In this document: piece after piece, positions 1 through 9,100 of the stretch
How the letters are laid out: each line of letters opens with the position of its first letter
How positions within the stretch are numbered: position 1 is the stretch's first letter
Assembly (NCBI GenBank): GCA_964426895.1
Contig: CAYRSH010000041.1
Location: forward strand, 1-14,160
Length of the DNA: 14,160 bases
Direction of reading: 5' to 3'
From: Caldipriscus sp964426895
Lineage (GTDB): Bacteria; Hydrothermota; Hydrothermia; LBFQ01
Notes under the pieces: generated by a model
Told to the model about the DNA's origin: nothing
What the model saw: only the letters and a program-made list of their open reading frames with translations
The model's database searches: none
Made by a program: the position numbers and the translations under genes

Positions 1-293
1 ACGATAAAAGTATATATAACTTGCCGCCTTTAAATACCTCGCCGTATCACCCACGACCAAGCAAGAATTAGCCTTCAAGGGGGCACCATGAGTCTCATTT
101 TCTCGTTATGGAAATACCCGAGGGATTTCTTTTTCTAGTCGTGTATCCCTTGGTCTATGTATTCCGACAATGGGAGGTTTGCCAAAACATACCACGCGGT
201 TATACTCCCAACATCACTTCATAATTGGCGAAGATTATAAGGCAAAACGGTTATATACTGGGTTTTTACTACACCCTTATATTACATTCTTGT
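1..293. other. Region upstream of dnaE, no recognisable gene
   Basis: No complete gene, tRNA or other structured RNA was recognised here. On the minus strand one frame is open from 105 to the left edge (35 codons) and again from 213 to 109, the two parts separated by one TAA at 106-108. The part nearest the edge uses codons typical of the neighbouring genes and reads in its middle VVGDTARYLKAA. It could be the 5' part of a divergent gene running off the window, or a decayed gene. It has no ATG in frame and I do not recognise a family. The last 20-30 bases before dnaE are AT-rich and may hold its promoter. Confidence 0.5.
278..283 (+). promoter_or_regulatory. Possible -10 element of dnaE (near-leaderless)
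   Basis: The hexamer TATATT ends 10 bases before the preferred dnaE ATG at 294, and no purine-rich Shine-Dalgarno site lies between. This resembles the better -10/ATG arrangements at 4823-4836 and 11913-11899. No convincing -35 box was found at normal spacing, so this is the weakest of the three. Confidence 0.3.
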
Positions 294-3200
294 ATGGCGG
301 ATTTTGTCCATTTACATGTGCATAGCGAGTACAGTTTGCTTGATGGGGCGGCAAGGATTGATGATTTGATTAAAAAAGCCAAAGAGTTGGGATTTGAAGC
401 ATTGGCATTAACCGACCACGGAAATTTATTCGGGGCGATTGAGTTCTATGTAAAGGCATTGGAAGAGGGGATTAAACCCATTCTCGGAATGGAGGCGTAT
501 ATAGTTGATGACCTAAACGATAAGGGCAAAAAGGATTACAACCACCTAACCCTACTCGCAATGGATGAAAGGGGTTGGAAAAACCTAATAAAGTTATCAT
601 CCATCGGTTGGACAAAGGGCTTTTATTCAAAACCGAGGATTGATAAAAAATCCTTAGAGGAATATTCGGAGGGGATAATAGTCCTCTCAGGTTGCCCAAA
701 AGGGGAAATAGCACAATACATTTTAAACGACAATTATAAAAAGGCTTACGAGTTAATAGACTGGTTTAAGGAAGTTTTCAAGGATAGGTTTTTCCTTGAA
801 GTTCAGGATGTTGGAATACCGGAAAACCAAAAGATAAACACATTTTTACTTGAAGCGTCAAAGAAAACGGGTTTAAAATTGGTGGCTACTAACGATGTGC
901 ATTATATAAACAAAGAGGACAGGCATTTACAGGATATTTTAATGTGCATAGCGCAGGGAACAAAACTTTCGGATAAAAACAGGTTTAGGCTATCCACGGA
1001 GGAGATTTATATGAGGACGGAAGAGGAGATGTTAAACCTATTCAAGGATATGCCAGAGGCGGTGAAAAATACAAAACTCGTGGCGGAAATGGTTGATTTA
1101 AAGATAGAAATTGACCCCCAAAAGTTAAAACTCCCCCTACCCCCCAATGTTAAAGAGCCGTTTGAAGACTTGAAGGTAAAGGCTTATGAGGGTTTAAAGG
1201 GGAAGTTAAAGGGGGATATACCAAAGGAGTATAGGGAAAGGCTTGAATACGAATTGGAAGTCATAAAGAATACGGGATTTGCCGGGTATTTCCTGATAAT
1301 TGCCGATATTATAAACTATTGCAAAAACAACGGTATAATGGTGGGCATAGGGAGGGGTTCGGCGGCGGGTTCTTTGGTATTGTATGCCCTTGATATTACG
1401 GATGTAGATCCTATAAAATACGGGTTGCTCTTTGAGAGGTTTTTAAACCCAGAAAGGGTTTCCCCTCCGGATGTTGATATAGACTTTGAGGATAGGAGGA
1501 GGGATGAGGTAATAGAATACCTGAGGAAAACCTATGGCGAGAATTCAACAGCCCAGATAATAACCTTTAGCAAGTTGAAGCCGAGAGCGGCTTTAAAGGA
1601 TACCGCAAGGGTTTACGGTGTTGAGTTTGATGAGGCAAACCGTATAACAAAACTCGTTCCAAACATACCCTCCGACCCCATAACATTAAAGGAGGCGTAC
1701 GAAACCGTTGAGGATTTTAAAAAGGCGGTTTCAAACGGAAAATGGAAGGAAATAGTTGAAAACGCAATTAAAATAGAAAACTTCACGAGGGGTGTCAGTG
1801 TGCATGCCGCCGGTGTGGTAATTACGCCCGGGGAGATAACGGATTATGTCCCATTAGCGGTTGTTAAGGATAAGGTTGTAACGCAGTTTGACAAGAACAT
1901 CCTTGAACTTTTGGGTATTTTGAAGATTGATATTTTGGGTCTGAGGACATTAAGCGCCTTGAGTATGGCCGAAAAGATGATAAGGGAGATATACGACCCC
2001 AACTTCTCCTTAAAAGATATACCCCTTGATGACAAAAAGACATTTGAACTACTACAACAGGGTAAAACCATGGGGGTATTCCAACTTGAAAGTCCCGCAA
2101 TGAGAAAACTTTTAATGAGGTTAAGACCAAACCACATAAACGATATTATAGCATTAAACGCCCTTTACAGACCAGGACCTATTCAGAGCGGTATGGTTGA
2201 TGAATATATTGAAAGGAAACACGGGAAACCCTATGAGTACGAATTTGAAGAGTTAAAGCCAATACTTGAAGAGACTTATGGACTTATAGTATATCAGGAG
2301 CAGGTTATGAAGGCGGCACAAATCCTTGCGGGCTTCACACCCGGCGAGGCGGATACCCTTAGAAAGGCAATAGGTAAGAAAAAGAAGGAATTGATGGATG
2401 CCATGAGGGAGAAGTTTATAAACGGGGCGATTGAAAGGGGATACCCCAAGGATAAAATAGGGGAACTTTGGGAAAAGATTGATAAATTTGCCAGTTATTC
2501 CTTTAACAAATCCCATTCCGTTGCATATGCAATAACATCCTTTTGGACGGCATACATAAAGGCGCATTACCCATTGGTTTTCTACGCATCAACATTGTCA
2601 TCTTTCAGAACATCGGGGCAGCAAAAGTTTTTTGATAACGCACCTTTGTTTATATCCGAGATGAAGGAAAGCGGAATAAAGATAGAACCCCCGGATGTGA
2701 ATAAGAGCGATGTGGAATTCATAATTGATAAGGAAGAAAACAAGATCATATGGGGGCTTGGGTTTATAAAGTCGGTTGGGGATAATGCCGCGGAAACCAT
2801 AGTAATGGAGAGGGAGAAGAGGGGGCCTTATAGATCTCTTGAAGAGTTTTCAAAGAGGACGAAGTTAAATAAAAGGACACTTGAAGGGCTTGCAAAGGCG
2901 GGGGCGTTTAGAAGCCTTACAGACCTTCCAAAAACAAAAATTATAGAGTATATAAACTTTGGAAGAAAGACCACAAAGGGAGCATCCAAAGACCTATTCG
3001 GCATAGGTAAGAAAATAGGAGAAGAAAACGGCAAAGAAGACTTTAAAACGAATTTGATGATGGAAAGGGAGTCAATCGGCGTATATATATCGGAAAATCC
3101 CTTTGAAAGGTATAAAAAACTCCGGAACTCTTTGGAATTGCCAACAATATCCAATTTGGAAAGTTATGAGGATAAGAGGGTTGGGATATTGGGTTCTTTA

Positions 3201-3773
3201 ATGTATTTTTCAAAGAGGAAGTTTAAAAACGGGACAAGGTTTAGCCTTAGGCTGGAAGACGATACGGGATATGCGGATGCGGTAATATTTATAAACGATG
3301 ACCCCAACTCCTTTGAAAAAAAACTTTCCGAAAACCTCATTTTATATGTTGAGGGCTTGGTTAGGACATTGGAGGTTGAAGATGAAAACGGTGAAGAGGG
3401 GGTTAGCATAGAGATAAAGATAGATTCTCCAAGCGATGTTAAAACCATTGATGAGATGCTCGCACAATCCTTGGAAAAAATAGACTTAAACAAGGCTTGG
3501 AAGGGCTATGTTATGAAAATGAACGGATATACGGATGAAATGGATATAAAGCGGGGGTTTGTAAGGTTTTGGATAAAGGAAATTGCGGGCGAGGAGTTTT
3601 CCACCTCCGAAATCCCGTATATTGAGGGCTTAAAGGTTATAAAGACATTGAAAACATACGGTTCTAAAATTCTTGAAAATTCGGAAGATGACCCGATAAA
3701 AATGGGGGCAAAGGCGTTATTGTTAAAGGATATAGGTTTATGGCAGGATTTCCTTAGGAGGATTAAGGGATGA
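294..3773 (+). CDS. dnaE: DNA polymerase III alpha subunit (replicative polymerase, DnaE1 type)
   Basis: This is the catalytic subunit of the replicative polymerase, 1159 residues, almost the length of E. coli DnaE (1160). The N-terminal PHP domain (about 1-275) starts with HLHVHSEYS and has candidate metal ligands H8, H10, H42, E67, H84, C134, D201 and H203. The polymerase core has GRGSAAGS at 353-360, PDVDIDF with D393 and D395, and KIDILGL with D546, matching E. coli D401, D403 and D555. A helix-hairpin-helix region (about 815-885), a clamp-binding-like SKDLF (898-902), an OB fold (about 960-1045) and a C-terminal tail follow. I chose ATG 294 because it gives the family N-terminus. An upstream in-frame TTG at 225 would add 23 unrelated residues. 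There is no Shine-Dalgarno site before 294. The stop overlaps the next gene's start (ATGA). Confidence 0.97.
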   Translation: MADFVHLHVHSEYSLLDGAARIDDLIKKAKELGFEALALTDHGNLFGAIEFYVKALEEGIKPILGMEAYIVDDLNDKGKKDYNHLTLLAMDERGWKNLIKLSSIGWTKGFYSKPRIDKKSLEEYSEGIIVLSGCPKGEIAQYILNDNYKKAYELIDWFKEVFKDRFFLEVQDVGIPENQKINTFLLEASKKTGLKLVATNDVHYINKEDRHLQDILMCIAQGTKLSDKNRFRLSTEEIYMRTEEEMLNLFKDMPEAVKNTKLVAEMVDLKIEIDPQKLKLPLPPNVKEPFEDLKVKAYEGLKGKLKGDIPKEYRERLEYELEVIKNTGFAGYFLIIADIINYCKNNGIMVGIGRGSAAGSLVLYALDITDVDPIKYGLLFERFLNPERVSPPDVDIDFEDRRRDEVIEYLRKTYGENSTAQIITFSKLKPRAALKDTARVYGVEFDEANRITKLVPNIPSDPITLKEAYETVEDFKKAVSNGKWKEIVENAIKIENFTRGVSVHAAGVVITPGEITDYVPLAVVKDKVVTQFDKNILELLGILKIDILGLRTLSALSMAEKMIREIYDPNFSLKDIPLDDKKTFELLQQGKTMGVFQLESPAMRKLLMRLRPNHINDIIALNALYRPGPIQSGMVDEYIERKHGKPYEYEFEELKPILEETYGLIVYQEQVMKAAQILAGFTPGEADTLRKAIGKKKKELMDAMREKFINGAIERGYPKDKIGELWEKIDKFASYSFNKSHSVAYAITSFWTAYIKAHYPLVFYASTLSSFRTSGQQKFFDNAPLFISEMKESGIKIEPPDVNKSDVEFIIDKEENKIIWGLGFIKSVGDNAAETIVMEREKRGPYRSLEEFSKRTKLNKRTLEGLAKAGAFRSLTDLPKTKIIEYINFGRKTTKGASKDLFGIGKKIGEENGKEDFKTNLMMERESIGVYISENPFERYKKLRNSLELPTISNLESYEDKRVGILGSLMYFSKRKFKNGTRFSLRLEDDTGYADAVIFINDDPNSFEKKLSENLILYVEGLVRTLEVEDENGEEGVSIEIKIDSPSDVKTIDEMLAQSLEKIDLNKAWKGYVMKMNGYTDEMDIKRGFVRFWIKEIAGEEFSTSEIPYIEGLKVIKTLKTYGSKILENSEDDPIKMGAKALLLKDIGLWQDFLRRIKG
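3756..3761 (+). promoter_or_regulatory. Shine-Dalgarno site for the beta-barrel gene
   Basis: AGGAGG lies inside the last codons of dnaE, 8 bases before ATG 3770. It fixes that start, because an in-frame TAA sits two codons upstream of the ATG. It supports translational coupling to dnaE. Confidence 0.75.
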
Positions 3774-4786
3774 TATTCCCCCTATGCTCCCCGTATCACC
3801 CATTATTCGGTTATCAAAACTGCGAAACATATTCCTTAACCTACTTTTACGATATACCGAGATTTACATATGAGGGGACGATAGCTTTGGGAAGTTTTTC
3901 AAGTTTAACATTTACGGACATTTACACCTACAAAACCGTTTACGATACCTTTGATTATCAAACGGTGGGCTTTAAATTCCATTCCCCTAATGTCGTAGGT
4001 GGGGCTTATACGGAAAGGATAAACATAAAGGAAAACTACGCCTTCGGTTTCGTGGGGAGGTATAGGTGGTTTTCGGGTTTAATTTTGAAGGGAAAAAGGG
4101 ACCCTTATGAGGAAAAAGCATACTTTGTGAATTTTGATTATGAGAAGTTTTCCGTAGGTGGTGGGTGGGATGGGGGTTATAGTTTTGGGGGAAGTTTTGG
4201 GGATAAAATATTCTTAAAGGGTTTGTATTACTCGTCTTATGATACCGTTTTTGCGGGAGGTTTGGGTTTTAAGGGGGATAACTTTACGGTTTCACTTTTG
4301 GGTGGCTATGGGCTTTTGGCCGATTTCCTCTTGTTAATCTCGGACTTTCAAATATCGGGTGGATATAATCTAACGAAAAGGTTAAATGATGGGTTTATAA
4401 CATTGAAATACAGGGATTTTACGGGTTTGTCATTTGTTTATGGTAAAAGGCCTTGGGGTGAAAATGAGTATGTTGATTATCCTGAGGTTCAGGGTTTTGT
4501 AAGTTTTAAAAACCCTTGGTTTTCCACATATTTCAAAGGTGTGTATTTAACCCAAAGGGTTGTGTATAGGATTGCCGGGGGTATTCAACTGAACTTTTTG
4601 AGGTTTAAAGAGATAGCGGAATTAAAACCCGTTTTGGATACATATTACGAGGATAACGGAAGCCTTTGGGTTAATGCGGGGGCAGAGGTGGTATTTTACA
4701 AGGATTTGCACATAGGGGCGTTTTACGATTATTGGAAAGGCGGGCAAACCATAAGGGTAAAAGTCCTTTGGAGGTTGTGGGACTGA
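3770..4786 (+). CDS. Unrecognised beta-barrel-like protein, probably outer membrane
   Basis: I do not recognise a family. The 338 residues are rich in Gly, Tyr, Phe and Thr/Ser, with many short stretches alternating polar and hydrophobic/aromatic residues, for example FTVSLLGGYG and GFVSFKNPWFSTYFKGVYL. The chain ends in a strand-like VKVLWRLWD. This is the look of an outer-membrane beta-barrel, where a hydrophobic or aromatic residue near the C-terminus often helps BAM recognition. No normal signal peptide is visible: the first residues are MIFPLCSPYHPLFGYQNC, and an in-frame stop just upstream prevents extension. Its ATG overlaps the dnaE stop by four bases and is preceded by AGGAGG, so it is probably co-transcribed and translationally coupled with dnaE. 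That is an unexpected partner for an envelope protein. A 49-base gap follows, before the efflux operon. Confidence 0.7.
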   Translation: MIFPLCSPYHPLFGYQNCETYSLTYFYDIPRFTYEGTIALGSFSSLTFTDIYTYKTVYDTFDYQTVGFKFHSPNVVGGAYTERINIKENYAFGFVGRYRWFSGLILKGKRDPYEEKAYFVNFDYEKFSVGGGWDGGYSFGGSFGDKIFLKGLYYSSYDTVFAGGLGFKGDNFTVSLLGGYGLLADFLLLISDFQISGGYNLTKRLNDGFITLKYRDFTGLSFVYGKRPWGENEYVDYPEVQGFVSFKNPWFSTYFKGVYLTQRVVYRIAGGIQLNFLRFKEIAELKPVLDTYYEDNGSLWVNAGAEVVFYKDLHIGAFYDYWKGGQTIRVKVLWRLWD

Positions 4787-4822
4787 ATTGAGACTGGGTC
4801 CATTATTTTAAATTTTCACCCT

Positions 4823-4828
4823 TAGAAT
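4823..4828 (+). promoter_or_regulatory. Likely -10 element of the efflux operon (leaderless)
   Basis: TAGAAT ends 7 bases before ATG 4836, with AT-rich sequence (4804-4817) upstream and no Shine-Dalgarno site before the ATG. Transcription from this box would begin at or next to the ATG, giving a leaderless mRNA. A TTGAGA at 4788-4793 is too far away to be its -35 box. Confidence 0.45.
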
Positions 4829-4835
4829 ACCTACT

Positions 4836-6146
4836 ATGATGAATAGTAGAACTTTCACAACCGCAGTTTTAACGCTTTTTGCTTGTACTTCTGGGAGTAA
4901 ATACTCCGAGGTTATCTCCTTTAAAGGGGATGGCCATGAGATAACAATATATTCAAAAAACGGCGAGTTGAATGTTGGAATAAACGAAATAAGGGTTGAA
5001 ATAAAACCGCCCGCAAAGTTGGAAGAATTCTACCTATATATGCCCCCAATGCCCGGAATGCCGGAAATGAGGGCGTTTGCGGAATTAAAGGAGAAAGGTA
5101 AGGGGATTTATGAGGGTAAGATAAGCATAAGTATGGAAGGTTCGTGGCAGATAAGGGCTAAGGTTGATGGAAAGGTTTTGAAAAAGGATATAAACATACC
5201 TTTAAGGGGTGAAACGCATAAATCCCATATGCACGAGGGTATAGGTATGGCCAATGTAATGGAATTGCCCGCTGTGAAACTGGCAGTTTTTAATGTATCC
5301 ACTTATAAGGTGGATACCCTTAGCGTTCCCGCAGTCATTTACGCTTCGGGAACCGTAAAGTATCCCAACAGTAAAACATTTATGATAACCCCAAGGTTTT
5401 CGGGTTATATAACCGAAATTTTTGTAGATAGGGAGGGTAGTTTTGTGAAGAGGGGTACCCCCTTGTTTGAGTTTTATTCCCCGGAGATTGTGAGAACATA
5501 CGAGGAGTACATAAACGCGAACAAAACCGGGGATAGCATATCCTTAGCATTGGCTTTGGAAAAGTTCTCAATATACGGAATATCCCCCGATGATGTTAGG
5601 GATACATTGGCGGTTTTTAGGTCCCCTTCCTCGGGGAAAGTTTCAAAAGTGATGGTGGCTAAGGGGATGAATTTTTCGGAAAACCAAAGCTTATACGAGT
5701 TGATTACGGGGAAAGTGTTTTACTTTGTGGGGGAGGTTCCGCAGGAAAAGGCAAAGTATTTATATCCGGGATCGGTTGTGGAAATTGAAGGCATATCCGC
5801 CAAATTGGATAGGGTATTCCCAGAGGTCAATCCAAAAACCAGGACGGTTAGGTTTATTTCGGTTTTTACAACGGAAAGGGAACTCTACGAAGATATGATA
5901 TTAACGGCCAAGATAAAGAGGATGGTTAAGGGGATGTTTGTTCCAAAGGATGCCGTAATAAGGACGGGGACAGGAGATTTTGTTTATTTGAAGGTTGGGG
6001 ATAACGCATTCTTACCAAAAGGGGTTAAAGTTTTATCCGAAGTTGAAAACGGTTATATGGTGGATGGTTTGAAGGTTGGAGATGAGGTTGTAGCAAAGGG
6101 GGTATTCTTCATAGATGCCGAGGCCAATTTTAGGGGTATAAGATAA
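4836..6146 (+). CDS. cusB: CusB-like periplasmic adaptor lipoprotein of Cu/Ag efflux RND system, with N-terminal YtkA/FixH-like domain
   Basis: This is the membrane-fusion adaptor linking the RND pump to the outer-membrane factor. A lipobox (LTLFAC, C17) suggests a lipoprotein. Residues about 25-122 form a beta-rich domain resembling YtkA/FixH-like domains, with a methionine cluster at M69, M72, M75 and M78. A His/Met linker follows (H128, H131, M132, H133, M138, M142). The adaptor core begins near 155, with barrel-sandwich halves around PRFSGYITEIFVDREGSFVK and FRSPSSGKVSKVMVAKGM. Between them is a short helical hairpin starting SPEIVRTYEEY. The end FFIDAEANFRG matches heavy-metal (CusB-class) adaptors. 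ATG 4836 and ATG 4839 are both possible starts. The stop overlaps the pump's ATG by one base. Predicted role: bind Cu(I)/Ag(I) in the periplasm and pass it to the pump. Metal binding by the extra domain is inferred. Confidence 0.88.
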   Translation: MMNSRTFTTAVLTLFACTSGSKYSEVISFKGDGHEITIYSKNGELNVGINEIRVEIKPPAKLEEFYLYMPPMPGMPEMRAFAELKEKGKGIYEGKISISMEGSWQIRAKVDGKVLKKDINIPLRGETHKSHMHEGIGMANVMELPAVKLAVFNVSTYKVDTLSVPAVIYASGTVKYPNSKTFMITPRFSGYITEIFVDREGSFVKRGTPLFEFYSPEIVRTYEEYINANKTGDSISLALALEKFSIYGISPDDVRDTLAVFRSPSSGKVSKVMVAKGMNFSENQSLYELITGKVFYFVGEVPQEKAKYLYPGSVVEIEGISAKLDRVFPEVNPKTRTVRFISVFTTERELYEDMILTAKIKRMVKGMFVPKDAVIRTGTGDFVYLKVGDNAFLPKGVKVLSEVENGYMVDGLKVGDEVVAKGVFFIDAEANFRGIR

Positions 6147-9100
6147 TGGACAAATTAATACGCTGGGTTTTAAAAAATCCCTTTCTAACATTAACGCTAA
6201 CCGCATTTCTGGTTTTATTAGGTGTTATAACGGTTTATAGGACACCCCTTGACGCAATACCCGATATATCGGATACACAGGTAATAATTGAGGCCAAATG
6301 GGAAGGACAAGACCCAACAACCGTAGAAGACCAAGTAACATACCCCATAGTTTCCGCCATGCTTTCCGCACCAAAAACGAAAGCGGTTAGAGGTTTTTCC
6401 ATGCCAAACAAGTCGTTGATATATGTCATTTTTGAAGATGGGACGGATATATATTGGGCCAGAAGTAGGGTGTTGGAATACCTTTCGGGAATAAGCCTAC
6501 CAGAAGGGGTCTCGCTAAGACTGGGACCGGACGCGACCGCCCTTGGGTGGGTGTTTATGTATGCCCTTGTGGATACATCGGGGAAAAACGATATATCCTT
6601 TTTGAGGACATTTAACGATTTTTACCTACGGTATAGAATACTTTCGGCGGATGGGGTATCGGATGTTGCGAGCGTAGGCGGGTACTTAAAGGAATACCAG
6701 GTGGATATAGACCCTTACAAACTCAGGGCTTATGGTTTAACGCTCAACGATGTGATAGAGGCTGTCAAGGGTTCAAATATGCAAAGTGGGGGAAGGGTAA
6801 TAGAGGTTTCCGAAAGGTATTATATGGTTAGGGGTTTGGGTTATATAAAATCCACGGAAGACTTGGAAAAGGCTGTGGTAAAAACCGATCCGGAAACTGG
6901 TGCAAACATAAAGTTAGGCGATGTGGCTATTGTTCAAGTGGGGCCGGCATTACAGGAGGGTGCCGCCGATTTAGATGGGAAGGGAGAGGTTGTTGGGGGG
7001 ATAGTTATAATGAGAAACGGGGAAAATGCCTTACGGGTTATAAACAATGTTAAAAGGGTTTTAAGCGAAACCCCCCTACCCGAGGGCGTAAAGTTTGTTA
7101 TAACATACGATAGGAGCGAACTCGTAAAAAAAGCGGTTGGTACCCTATTTAAAACCCTTGTGGAGGAGTCAATGGTTGTTTTAATAGTGGTTGCCATATT
7201 CCTTTTTACCATAAGGGGTTCTATACCCATAGTGGTGTTTCTACCCATAGCCCTCATAATCCCTTACATATTCATATACGCCATGCGTATAACCACCAAC
7301 ATTATGAGCCTCGGGGGTATGGCTTTGAGTATCGGGGTAATGGTGGATGCGGGTATAGTTATGGTGGAAAACGCCTTTAAGCACCTGGAAAAAGACACAC
7401 CAAAGACATTTGGTGAAAAGTTGGAAATAGTGTATAAGGCCATATCAGAAGTTGCTCCATCCCTGTTTTCCTCACTGGCAATTATTACCATTTCCTTTTT
7501 GCCCGTTTTTGCATTAACCGGAGAGGAGGGAAGGCTCTTTAAACCCTTGGCCTTTACAAAAACCCTAACAATGGCGGTCGCTACGATCTTATCAATTACT
7601 TTAATGCCCGTTCTGATTTTACTCATCCTTCCAAACAGGGTTAGGGGTGAAACCCAAAACCACATAAACACAATATTACACAAACTCTACGAACCCATAT
7701 TCAACTTAACGATAAAATACCCTTATGTTTTCATAGGTGCCTGGGTGGTAATGAGTGTTATGGCCTTTATCATCTTGAGGAAAATCCCCTCCGAGTTTAT
7801 GCCACCCCTTGAAGAGGGTTCCCTTTTGTATATGCCTTCATCCGTTGCCGGTGTTCCCCTTGACAAGGGAATTGAAATTCTTAGGAAACAGGATTCAATT
7901 TTAAAAACATTCCCGGAAGTTGAAAGGGTTTTTGGGAAGATAGGTAGGGCTGACAACCCAACTGACCCCGCCCACCTTTCAATGATAGAAACAACAATCC
8001 TTTTAAAACCGGAAAAGGAATGGAGAAAGGGTATGACCATAGAGAAACTCATCGGTGAGATGAACGAGAAATTACAGTTCCCCGGGTGGGTGAACACATG
8101 GGGTATGCCCATAAGGATAAGGGTGGATATGCTATCAACGGGTATAAGGACACCCGTAGGGGTTAAGGTTTTGGGTAACGACCCCTATAAAGTTGAAAGT
8201 CTGGCCGTTGAAGTGGAAAGAATTCTTTCGGGATTAAAGGAGACCCAAACCGCTTTTGCTGATAGGTCTTCAAAAATGCTATATGTTGATATAATTCCCA
8301 AGAGGGAAAAACTCGCGGAGTATGGGTTGAGCGTGTCGGATTTAATGGGTATAATCGGTAAGGTTATAGGGGGTATGCCCATTGATTATGCGGTTAAGGG
8401 AAGGGAAAGGTATCCCATAAGGGTTAGGTTGGCAAGGGATTTTAGGGACGAGGTTGAGGATATAAGGGATTTGGAATTTATAACACCCACAGGCGCATTG
8501 GTTAGCCTTGGAAGTGTAGCGGATGTTAAGATTTCACAAGCACCATCCGTTATAAAAAGCGATAACGGTTTTATAGCATCGTATGTGTATGTGTTTCCAA
8601 AGGGGGATATAGGTATGGGTGAGTATGTTGATAGGGCTGAAAAGGTTCTGAAAGAGAAACTCAAGCTCCCCCCCGGATATTCCTTTGTATTCTCGGGTCA
8701 ATACGAGAATCTCAAAAGGGCGCAACAAACGATGGAAATAATACTCCCGCTAACGCTTATAATTATCTTCATTTTACTTTATATGAATTTCCGCTCTTTC
8801 TTTAAATCAATCCTTGTGATTTTAAGCGTACCCTTTACGCTTTTTGGAGCCTTCGGATTAATGTATATTCTCGGATATAAAATGTCCATAGCATCTTGGG
8901 TTGGCGTAATAGCCCTTTTGGGTTTGGCCGCAGAATTGGGGGTTATAATGATAATGTTCATGGATTTGGGATTAAAGGAGCACCCATACGACCCATTAAA
9001 AGGTATATACGAGGGTGCCCTGAGGAGGTTGAGGCCAAAAGTTATGACCGCCACAACTACATTCATGTCCCTTATACCCATAATGTTTGAAACCGATATA

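Noticed and set aside
1..213. HAD-hydrolase gene on the minus strand, from GKP and VVGDT motifs
   Set aside because: The two motifs lie about 45 residues apart with a stop codon between them, longer than usual for that family, and the nucleophile motif is not visible.
225..293. TTG start at 225 extending dnaE by 23 residues
   Set aside because: The extra residues are hydrophobic and unlike any DnaE N-terminus. ATG 294 begins exactly at the conserved family start (MADFVHLHVHSEYS).
41..3800. Shared 11-base string CCGTATCACCC near 41 and 3790
   Set aside because: A match of this length is expected by chance in a 14-kb window, and the contexts are unrelated.
4780..4801. Possible terminator hairpin after the beta-barrel gene
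   Set aside because: GGAC and GTCC could pair around a 14-base loop with T-rich sequence after, but a 4-bp stem is too weak to call.
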